DNA from: Cupriavidus oxalaticus
GTDB lineage: Bacteria > Pseudomonadota > Gammaproteobacteria > Burkholderiales > Burkholderiaceae
DNA length: 64,000 nucleotides
Direction of reading: 5' to 3'
NCBI RefSeq assembly: GCF_004768545.1
Contig: NZ_CP038635.1
Location: 124,001 to 188,000, forward strand
The position numbers were made by a program, and so were the translations under genes. The notes beneath the pieces are model-generated. The model was given only the letters and a program-made list of their open reading frames with translations, had not been told where the DNA came from and searched no databases. Positions 58,182-64,000 of this stretch are shown one piece after another (within the stretch, counting starts at the first letter, position 1; every line of letters begins with the position of its first letter).

Positions 58182-58858
58182 CGCAAAGCAACGGGGACCA
58201 GCCGGAGGCAGTCATTGCAGGCGGAGCCGACGAGATGGACACACCCGCGGACACGCCCGCGGCGCCTGCCGCGCCGGCGCGCAAGCGCCCGCGGCCGGGC
58301 GAGCGCCGCATCCAGATCCTGCAGACGCTGGCGACCATGCTCGAGCATCCGCGCGGGGAAAAGATCACCACCGCCGCGCTGGCCGCGCGCCTGAGCGTGT
58401 CCGAGGCGGCGCTGTATCGCCACTTCGCCAGCAAGGCGCAGATGTACGAGGGCCTGATCGGCTTTATCGAGCAGACCGTCTTCGGCCTGATCAACCAGAT
58501 TGCCGACAAGGAAGAGCACGGCCTGCGCCAGGCGCAGGCGATCGTGCGCATGCTGCTGTCGTTTGCCGAGAAGAACCCGGGCATGACGCGCGTGCTGACC
58601 GGCGAGGCGCTGGTGGGCGAGCACGAGCGGCTGCAGGAACGCATCAACCAGGTGGTGGACCGCATCGAGGCCTCGCTGCGCCAGTGCCTGAAGGTGGCAG
58701 TGACGCAGGCCGAATTCCCCGCGGATGCCGACATCCCGGCGCGCGCCGCGCTGATCATGGCAACGGTGCAGGGCCAGTGGCACCGCTATGCCAAGAGCGG
58801 TTTCCGCAAGTCGCCGTCGGACCATGCCGAGGCGCATCTGCGGGTGCTGCTGGGCTGA
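58178..58858 (+). CDS. slmA: Nucleoid occlusion factor SlmA (TetR family)
   Basis: A 226-residue TetR-like DNA-binding protein that blocks FtsZ ring assembly over the nucleoid. After an acidic/Ala-rich N-terminal extension (about 1-36), the helix-turn-helix appears (RRIQILQTLATMLEHPRG, ITTAALAARLSVSEAALYRH FA region), then the SlmA-type C-terminal domain with GLIGFIEQTVFGLINQI and LTGEALVGEHERLQERINQV. The extension is longer than in enteric SlmA. The start overlaps the HAD stop (ATGA). No slmA-specific binding sites were searched for. Confidence 0.93.
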   Translation: MTQSNGDQPEAVIAGGADEMDTPADTPAAPAAPARKRPRPGERRIQILQTLATMLEHPRGEKITTAALAARLSVSEAALYRHFASKAQMYEGLIGFIEQTVFGLINQIADKEEHGLRQAQAIVRMLLSFAEKNPGMTRVLTGEALVGEHERLQERINQVVDRIEASLRQCLKVAVTQAEFPADADIPARAALIMATVQGQWHRYAKSGFRKSPSDHAEAHLRVLLG

Positions 58859-58860
58859 AA

Positions 58861-58889
58861 CCGACACGCCGGGCCGATTGCTCTATAAT
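58861..58889 (+). promoter_or_regulatory. Probable sigma-70 promoter of metX
   Basis: A -35-like CCGACA (58861-58866), a 17-bp spacer and a consensus TATAAT (58884-58889). Transcription would start near 58896-58898, exactly where the first stem of the riboswitch begins. It is 2 bp after the slmA stop. Confidence 0.75.
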
Positions 58890-58897
58890 TGCCCGGT

Positions 58898-59006
58898 CGC
58901 GCCGATTTGATGACTGGCTTGCGGGCGCGCGGCAGCTACGGGACCAAGGGACCAAGGGACCAAGGGACCCCGGTCCGGGCTGCCACTATAAATGCGGCTA
59001 AAGAGG
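58898..59006 (+). promoter_or_regulatory. SAM-II (SAM-alpha) riboswitch with an inserted hairpin, upstream of metX
   Basis: P1 is CGCGCC (58898-58903) paired with GGCGCG (58924-58929). The enclosed loop GATTTGATGACTGGCTTGCG carries the SAM-II hallmarks GATTTGA and GGCTTGC. The second conserved block, TATAAATGCGGCTAAAGAGG (58987-59006), matches the TAAA...GCTAAAGAGG core of the family. Between the two blocks an extra hairpin (58931-58984) is inserted: GGCAGC pairs with GCTGCC, and inside it GGACC pairs with GGTCC and holds 8-bp tandem repeats. Expected function is SAM-dependent repression of metX. The match is by eye; a covariance-model score was not computed. Confidence 0.8.
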
Positions 59007-59077
59007 TTGGGTCGGCGCCCCATGTCACCACGACAATGATCGCCGGCACGCGGAATCCCGCAAGGAATCCAGTGAAT

Positions 59078-59126
59078 CCCGACTTGGCTGCGATGCTTCA
59101 CACGCAAATGCCGGTCGGGTTTTTTT
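59078..59126 (+). terminator. Terminator/attenuator between the riboswitch and metX
   Basis: CCCGAC (59078-59083) pairs with GTCGGG (59114-59119), with further pairing GGC/GCC and TGCG/CGCA inside, followed by seven T residues (59120-59126). It lies 28 bp before the metX start and after the aptamer, so it can act as the expression platform. No gene ends here that would need a terminator. Confidence 0.82.
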
Positions 59127-59154
59127 ATGCCCGTTCGCCGCGGGCCCGGATTCC

Positions 59155-60336
59155 ATGACTGATGTCGCCTTGCCGTCTGCGCCCAGCGCACTCGCCCCGC
59201 TGTCGACCGATTCGGTCGGCGTGGTTACGCCGCAGCGCATGCACTTCGCCGAGCCGCTGAAGCTGCGCAACGGCACGTCCCTCGCCGGCTACGACCTGAT
59301 GGTCGAGACCTACGGCACGCTCAACGCGGCGCGCTCCAACGCGGTGCTGGTGTGCCACGCGCTCAATGCCTCGCACCATGTCGCCGGCGTCTACGCCGAC
59401 AACCCGCGCGACCTGGGCTGGTGGGACAACATGGTGGGCCCGGGCAAGCCGCTCGACACCAACCGCTTCTTCGTCATCGGCGTCAACAACCTGGGCTCGT
59501 GCTTCGGCTCGACCGGGCCGATGAGCGTGAATCCCGCGACCGGCCTGCCTTATGGCGCGACGTTCCCGGTGGTGACGGTGGAGGACTGGGTCAACGCGCA
59601 GGCGCGCGTGGCCGACGCGTTCGGCATCACGCAGTTCGCCGCGGTCATGGGCGGCAGCCTCGGCGGCATGCAGGCGCTGGCCTGGAGCCTGATGTACCCG
59701 GACCGTCTGCGCCACTGCATCGTGGTCGCGTCCACGCCCAAGCTGTCGGCGCAGAACATCGCCTTCAACGAGGTGGCGCGCAGCGCCATCCTGTCGGATC
59801 CGGACTTCCACGGCGGCAACTACTACGCGCATGGCGTCAAGCCCAAGCGCGGGCTGCGCGTGGCGCGCATGATCGGCCATATCACCTACCTGTCGGACGA
59901 GGACATGGCGGAGAAGTTTGGCCGCGAGCTGAAGGCGGAAGACATCCGCTTCTCGTTCGATGTCGAGTTCCAGGTGGAAAGCTACCTGCGCTACCAGGGC
60001 GACAAGTTCGCCGAGTACTTCGACGCCAACACCTACCTGCTGATCACGCGCGCGCTGGACTACTTCGACCCGGCGCTGGCCTATGGCGGCGACCTGACCC
60101 GCGCCATCGCGCAGACGCAGGCGAGCTTCCTGGTGGCCAGCTTCAGCACCGACTGGCGCTTCGCGCCCAGCCGCAGCCGCGAGCTGGTCAAGGCGCTGCT
60201 GGACAACAAGCGCCCGGTCTCGTACGCCGAGATCGACGCGCCGCACGGCCACGATGCCTTCCTGCTCGACGACCCGCGCTACCACAACCTGATGCGCGCC
60301 TACTACGACCGCATCGCAGAGGAGATCGGCGCATGA
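59155..60336 (+). CDS. metX: Homoserine O-acyltransferase MetX
   Basis: Activates homoserine with an acyl group from acyl-CoA at the start of methionine synthesis. The 393-residue alpha/beta-hydrolase-fold enzyme shows [31 protein letters not shown], the nucleophile elbow [10 protein letters not shown] with the catalytic Ser, and the C-terminal Asp/His pair ([17 protein letters not shown]). Whether the donor is acetyl-CoA or succinyl-CoA is not certain; many proteobacterial MetX with a metW partner are succinyltransferases. It is followed by metW with a four-base overlap and preceded by the SAM-II riboswitch leader. Confidence 0.95.
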   Translation: MTDVALPSAPSALAPLSTDSVGVVTPQRMHFAEPLKLRNGTSLAGYDLMVETYGTLNAARSNAVLVCHALNASHHVAGVYADNPRDLGWWDNMVGPGKPLDTNRFFVIGVNNLGSCFGSTGPMSVNPATGLPYGATFPVVTVEDWVNAQARVADAFGITQFAAVMGGSLGGMQALAWSLMYPDRLRHCIVVASTPKLSAQNIAFNEVARSAILSDPDFHGGNYYAHGVKPKRGLRVARMIGHITYLSDEDMAEKFGRELKAEDIRFSFDVEFQVESYLRYQGDKFAEYFDANTYLLITRALDYFDPALAYGGDLTRAIAQTQASFLVASFSTDWRFAPSRSRELVKALLDNKRPVSYAEIDAPHGHDAFLLDDPRYHNLMRAYYDRIAEEIGA

Positions 60337-60944
60337 ACGCCCTGGCCAATCCCAATATCCTGGCGCTGCGCCCCGACTTCCGCGCGATCGCGCGCTGGAT
60401 CGAACCCAACTCCACCGTGCTCGACCTGGGCTGCGGCGACGGCAGCCTGCTGCGCGTGCTGCAGGACGAGCTCGACGTGCAGGCGTACGGCATCGAGATC
60501 CGCGATGAAGGCGTGCTGGCGTGCGCGCAGAAGGGCGTGCATGTCATCCAGCAGAACCTGGAAGGCGGGCTGGCACTGTTCGAGGACAAGAGCTTCGACA
60601 CGGTGATCCTGTCGCAGACGCTGCAGACCATCCACAACACCGCACAGGTGCTGCGCGACACGTTGCGGGTGGGGCGCGAGTGCATCGTGTCGTTCCCGAA
60701 CTTCGGCTACTGGCCGCACCGGCTGTCGGTGTTCCGCGGGCGCATGCCGGTGTCGGAATCGCTGCCTTACCAGTGGTACAACACGCCCAACGTGCGCGTG
60801 CTGACCATCAGCGATTTCGAGGAGCTGGCGCCCACGGTCGGCTTGCGCGTCATCGACCGCGTGGTGATGCACGAGGGCATTACCGTTAACTGGGGCGTCA
60901 ACTGGCGCGGCAGCCTGGCGGTGTACCGGGTCTGCGCGGCCTGA
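60333..60944 (+). CDS. metW: Methionine biosynthesis protein MetW
   Basis: A 203-residue protein with a class I methyltransferase-like fold: the SAM motif [27 protein letters not shown], and [11 protein letters not shown]. MetW works together with MetX and is needed for its activity in several Proteobacteria; its own catalysis is unsettled. The start ATG overlaps the metX stop (ATGA), so the two are translationally coupled and under the same riboswitch. The gene ends 59 bp before the convergent LysR gene. Confidence 0.95.
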   Translation: MNALANPNILALRPDFRAIARWIEPNSTVLDLGCGDGSLLRVLQDELDVQAYGIEIRDEGVLACAQKGVHVIQQNLEGGLALFEDKSFDTVILSQTLQTIHNTAQVLRDTLRVGRECIVSFPNFGYWPHRLSVFRGRMPVSESLPYQWYNTPNVRVLTISDFEELAPTVGLRVIDRVVMHEGITVNWGVNWRGSLAVYRVCAA

Positions 60945-61003
60945 CAGGCTTGGCCCTCCCGCACTGTCCCTGATAGTTGCGGCGGGCGCTGGGCAAGGAC
61001 TGA

Positions 61004-61918
61004 TCAGGCCGGCAGGCCGGTCGCGGTGGCGGCGAGGTGGTCGACAAAGGCGCGCACCTTGGGCGGCACGTGCCGCGTCGGGGTGTACACCGCGTAGGCC
61101 GTGCCGATGTAGGGCTCGAGGATGTCCCAGTCCGGCAGCACGGCGACGACGCGGCCCTCGTCCAGCGCGCTGCCCAGCGAGAAATCCGGCACCAGCCCGA
61201 TGCCGGCGTCGCCTTCCACCATCGTCATGATCGCCAGGCTGTTGTTCAGCGTCAGCCGCGGCGGGATGCGCACCACCACGGCCTCGCCGCCGGCCTGGTG
61301 GCGCAGCGTCCAGCGCTCGCCGAAATTGCCGTAGCCCAGGTACAGGCAGCGCGCCGCCGGCAACTCGGCCGGCGCGGCGGGCGTGCCGTGCCCCGCCAGG
61401 TAGCGCGGCGAGGCCACCAGCCGGTAGCGCACTTCGCGCAGCGGCCGCGCCGCCAGGCCCGGCGCCAGTTCGCGCGCGATGCGCACCGCCACGTCGAGGC
61501 CCTCCTCGACCAGGTCGACCATGCGGTCGGCCAGGGTCAGCTGCAGGTCCAGCGCGGGGTATTTCTGCAGCAGCGCCGGCAGGCGCGGCGCCAGCCAGGC
61601 CTGCCCGAACGCGACCGGCGCGCTGACGCGCAGCACGCCATGGGGCGTGCCGCCGTGCTCGCCGGCCAGCGCGGTGACCTCGCGCGCGGCGGCGGTCATG
61701 CGTGCGCAGGCGGCGTAGACCGACTGGCCCAGCTCGGTCAGCGCGAAGGCGCGCGTGGTCCGCTGCAGCAGGCTGGCGCCGAGCGTCGCTTCCAGCCGCG
61801 ACACGTGCCGGCTGACGCCCGAAGGCGTCATGCCGAGATCCTGCGCCGCAGCGGAGAAGCTGCCGCATTCGACCACGCGGGCGAAGACGGCCATCGCATT
61901 GAGTGGTGTATCCGACAT
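61004..61918 (-). CDS. LysR-family transcriptional regulator (CrgA/DmlR-like)
   Basis: A 304-residue LysR regulator. The helix-turn-helix occupies residues 5-64 (MAVFARVVECGSFSAAAQDL and TPSGVSRHVSRLEATLG), followed by the effector domain with GVLRVSAPVAFGQAWLAP and DLVEEGLDVAVRI, the pattern of the CrgA/DmlR/AaeR branch. It is divergent from an EamA-type transporter across a 110-bp gap that contains a dyad. It probably controls that transporter and itself. The effector is unknown. Confidence 0.93.
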   Translation of the reverse strand: MSDTPLNAMAVFARVVECGSFSAAAQDLGMTPSGVSRHVSRLEATLGASLLQRTTRAFALTELGQSVYAACARMTAAAREVTALAGEHGGTPHGVLRVSAPVAFGQAWLAPRLPALLQKYPALDLQLTLADRMVDLVEEGLDVAVRIARELAPGLAARPLREVRYRLVASPRYLAGHGTPAAPAELPAARCLYLGYGNFGERWTLRHQAGGEAVVVRIPPRLTLNNSLAIMTMVEGDAGIGLVPDFSLGSALDEGRVVAVLPDWDILEPYIGTAYAVYTPTRHVPPKVRAFVDHLAATATGLPA

Positions 61919-61944
61919 GCCCAGTCTCCAATCCTTGATCGCAA

Positions 61945-61961
61945 CTCAAATACTAATTGAG
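61945..61961 (+). promoter_or_regulatory. Dyad in the LysR/DMT intergenic region
   Basis: CTCAA (61945-61949) and TTGAG (61957-61961) form an inverted repeat with a 7-bp AT-rich centre, 27 bp from the lysR start. It is a plausible LysR-type recognition site. Confidence 0.5.
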
Positions 61962-62028
61962 CTTCAGCGGGATTGTTGAGTGGATGGCATGCTGCAACAA
62001 TGCCGCCATTGCATGCCCGGAGTGCCCC

Positions 62029-62916
62029 ATGCCTTCTCCTCAATCCATGCCAGGCGGTGCCTGGCGCATGGTCGCGGCCATGGTGCTGTCAGGCACCATC
62101 GGCTGGTTCGTCGTCACCAGCGGGCAGCCGCCGCTGGACGTGGTGTTCTTCCGCTGCATCTTCGGCGGCGCCGCGCTGCTGGGCACACTGACGCTGCAGC
62201 GCGGCTGGGTGCGCATGAGCCGCGCGCAGCTGGGGTGGCTGGCGCTGGGCGGCGTCACGCTGGTGCTCAACTGGCTGGCCCTATTCTCGGCCTATGCTTG
62301 CAGCGGCATTGCGATTGCGACCGTGGTCTACCACACCCAGCCGTTCTTCCTGCTGTTGCTGACCTCGGCGATGCAGCGCGAGCCGTTCCCGTTCGCCAGG
62401 CTGCCGTGGCTGGTGCTGGCCTTTGCCGGCGTGATGCTGATCACCGGGCTGGAGCACGGCGGCACCGGCGCCGCGACGCTGGCCGGGATCGGCCTGGCGC
62501 TGCTGGCGGCACTGCTGTATGCGGTCACGACCATGGCCACGCGCCGGCTGCAGGCGATTCCGCCCGGGCAGATTGCGGGCCTGCAGATGGTGCTGGGCGT
62601 GGTGATGCTGGCACCGCTGGCGCATCCCGCGGCCGGCAGCTATCAGACCGGCACCTGGGCCGCGCTGCTGGCGCTGGGGCTGATCCATACCGGCGTCATG
62701 TACACCCTGCTGTACGGCGCCTTCCAGCGGCTGAGCGTGGTGTCGATCGCCACGCTGTCGTTCGTCTATCCGCTGGTGGCGATCGTCATCGACGTGATGG
62801 TGTTCGGCGTCGTGCTCGGGCCGCTACAGGTCGCGGGCATGCTGCTGGTGCTGCTGGGTGTGATCGCCAACCAGCTCGGCTGGAGCGTGGTGTGGCGGCG
62901 CCGGGCACAAGGCTGA
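62029..62916 (+). CDS. EamA/DMT-family transporter
   Basis: A 295-residue ten-helix permease with two EamA repeats (about 12-135 and 150-285): MVAAMVLSGTIGWFVVTSGQ, FFRCIFGGAALLGTLTLQ and ATVVYHTQPFFLLLLTSAMQ in the first half; GIGLALLAALLYAVTTMATR and SFVYPLVAIVIDVMVFGVVL in the second. It is likely an exporter of an amino acid or metabolite. ATG 62029 is chosen over upstream in-frame codons because the first helix follows directly. It is divergent from the LysR gene. Confidence 0.9.
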   Translation: MPSPQSMPGGAWRMVAAMVLSGTIGWFVVTSGQPPLDVVFFRCIFGGAALLGTLTLQRGWVRMSRAQLGWLALGGVTLVLNWLALFSAYACSGIAIATVVYHTQPFFLLLLTSAMQREPFPFARLPWLVLAFAGVMLITGLEHGGTGAATLAGIGLALLAALLYAVTTMATRRLQAIPPGQIAGLQMVLGVVMLAPLAHPAAGSYQTGTWAALLALGLIHTGVMYTLLYGAFQRLSVVSIATLSFVYPLVAIVIDVMVFGVVLGPLQVAGMLLVLLGVIANQLGWSVVWRRRAQG

Positions 62917-62989
62917 TGCGCCTTCTGGAGCGCTTGCATGCGGGGACGGTTGACCGAACTCCTGACTACGGTTAGTGTAGGCAGCTATC

Positions 62990-63001
62990 GAACGATCGTT
63001 C
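62990..63001 (+). promoter_or_regulatory. GAACGATCGTTC palindrome before the thioesterase gene
   Basis: A perfect 12-bp palindrome 16 bp before the start at 63018. It differs by one central base from the dyad at 13348-13359 before liuR. It resembles operators of TetR-type fatty-acid regulators; assignment is inference. Confidence 0.55.
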
Positions 63002-63017
63002 TATTTGCGCCCTTGCC

Positions 63018-63866
63018 ATGACTGCTACCGCTGCCGCCCTGTCCGCCTCCGCCCCCATCGCGCTGCATGCGTTCGACGACGCCATCGCCCTGGAGGCCGC
63101 CGGCGAAAATCGTTTCCTGGGCCGCACCACGCCGGCCTACTGGAACATGATCGGCCCGTTTGGCGGCATCACCGCCGCCACGCTGCTGCAGGCGGCGCTG
63201 CTGCATCCGCAACGGCTGGGCGACCCGATCGCGCTGTCGGTCAACTTTGCCGGCCCGATCGCCGAAGGCCCGTTCGAGATCGAGGCGCTGCCGGTGCGGA
63301 CCAACCGCTCGACCCAGCACTGGAACCTGACGCTGCGCCAGGGCGATGCCGTGGCCACCACCGCCACCGCCGTGTTCGCGGTGCGCCGCGAGACCTGGGC
63401 CTGCGGCGAGGCGGTGATGCCCGAGGTGCCGGACGCCGACACGCTGCCGGCGATGGGCGGCTTTGCGCCGGTGCGCTGGCTCAAGTCCTATGACATGCGC
63501 CCGGTGCGCGGCGCCAAGCCGACCGCCGAGGCCGGCACCGAGCACCCCGACAGCCTGACCCAGTTCTGGCTGCGCGACGCGCCGGCGCGCACGCCGGACT
63601 TCGCCGCGGTGGCGTCATGGGCGGACAGCTTCTACCCGCGCATCTTCCTCAAGCGCGCGGGCTTCGTGCCGGCCGGCACGGTGTCGATGACCACGTATTT
63701 CCACGCCGATGCGCCCACGCTGGCGGCGCTGGGCGACCGCCACGTGCTGGCCAGCGCGCAGGCGCAGGTCTTCCAGCAGGGGTACTTCGACCAGCGCGCG
63801 CAGCTATGGAGCCCGGCTGGCCAGCTGCTGGCCAGCTCGCACCAGATCGTCTACTACAAGGAATAA
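63018..63866 (+). CDS. Acyl-CoA thioesterase (double-hotdog, TesB-like)
   Basis: A 282-residue double-hotdog protein. The N-terminal hotdog has RTTPAYWNMIGPFGGITAAT, then SVNFAGPIAEGPFEIEA. The second hotdog contains FWLRDAPARTPDF, WADSFYPRIFL and the terminal QVFQQGYFDQRAQLWSPAGQ and SSHQIVYYKE. This pattern belongs to the TesB-like acyl-CoA thioesterase family, which releases free acids from acyl-CoA in the cytoplasm. A palindrome at 62990 overlaps its likely promoter, so it is probably controlled by a lipid-responsive repressor. Confidence 0.88.
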   Translation: MTATAAALSASAPIALHAFDDAIALEAAGENRFLGRTTPAYWNMIGPFGGITAATLLQAALLHPQRLGDPIALSVNFAGPIAEGPFEIEALPVRTNRSTQHWNLTLRQGDAVATTATAVFAVRRETWACGEAVMPEVPDADTLPAMGGFAPVRWLKSYDMRPVRGAKPTAEAGTEHPDSLTQFWLRDAPARTPDFAAVASWADSFYPRIFLKRAGFVPAGTVSMTTYFHADAPTLAALGDRHVLASAQAQVFQQGYFDQRAQLWSPAGQLLASSHQIVYYKE

Positions 63867-63889
63867 GCAAGGAACAAGCAGGGAGGGGC

Positions 63890-64000
63890 TCAGGCGATCG
63901 CTTCGCGCGCCTGGGTTTCGTAGCGGTGCACGGTGTTGCGCATTGCCCAGAGCAGCATCACGCCGGGCAGCGCCACCGCCACGGTGCCGAGGTAGAACGG
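63890..64000 (-). CDS. Integral membrane protein C-terminus (partial, probably an MFS-type transporter)
   Basis: Only the last 36 codons are in the window. They read PFYLGTVAVALPGVMLLWAM followed by a basic/acidic tail RNTVHRYETQAREAIA, meaning a final transmembrane helix and a short cytoplasmic tail. This matches the end of a 12-helix transporter such as an MFS or AmpG-like permease, but the family cannot be fixed. It is convergent with the thioesterase gene, with 23 bp between the stops. Confidence 0.6.
   Translation of the reverse strand, partial: PFYLGTVAVALPGVMLLWAMRNTVHRYETQAREAIA

Noticed and set aside
58940..58969. Possible CRISPR-like array
   Set aside because: Repeats are only 8 bp with no spacers, no cas genes are nearby, and the stretch sits inside a riboswitch hairpin.

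Overview
The window is high-GC (strong GC3 bias, TTG/GTG starts with good Shine-Dalgarno sites) and its gene content points to a Burkholderiales chromosome, most likely Cupriavidus or a close relative such as Ralstonia. The support is the split-type liu cluster with aceK inside it, RegBA, the metX-metW pair, argB-HAD-slmA, hslVU, bioAFDB and a Burkholderiales-type DksA without the usual four cysteines. The genus is an inference from family resemblance. No tRNA, rRNA or CRISPR array was seen.

Layout. 1-6262: the tail of metH, a secreted Ala-rich protein behind an array of 10-bp repeats, a two-component locus with one histidine kinase and two response regulators, and two small stress-type proteins (DUF1328, DUF883). 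6263-12084: DUF1840, argS, a SPOR protein, dsbA, an SDR and a metal/cobalamin-binding-type protein. 12094-37243: a long leucine/isovalerate (liu) catabolic island starting at a MerR regulator (liuR) with two palindromic operators. It holds isovaleryl-CoA dehydrogenase, aceK, a carbonic anhydrase, thiolase, a second acyl-CoA dehydrogenase, both methylcrotonyl-CoA carboxylase (MCC) subunits, methylglutaconyl-CoA hydratase and HMG-CoA lyase. The complete biotin operon bioAFDB sits between the two MCC subunit genes, so the island carries genes that can supply the biotin and bicarbonate that MCC needs.

37377-44351 (minus strand): a zinc-homeostasis cluster made of zur, two CobW/COG0523 GTPases, dksA, a DUF2946 protein and a TonB receptor. 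A shared 22-bp motif lies in front of zur and of the second cobW. 44452-51224: a haloacetate dehalogenase homologue, a Bug-type solute-binding protein, hslVU, and a group II intron inserted directly after the hslU terminator. 51258-55924: the RegBA redox system, a PCuAC copper chaperone, and a LysR/DMT pair. 56229-60944: argB, a HAD nucleotidase, slmA, then metX-metW behind a SAM-II-type riboswitch that contains an extra repeat-bearing hairpin and is followed by an intrinsic terminator. 61004-64000: a second LysR/DMT pair, a thioesterase and the end of a membrane protein.

The most distinctive points are the metX leader, the biotin and bicarbonate genes embedded in the MCC island, the shared candidate Zur box, and the terminator-targeted intron.
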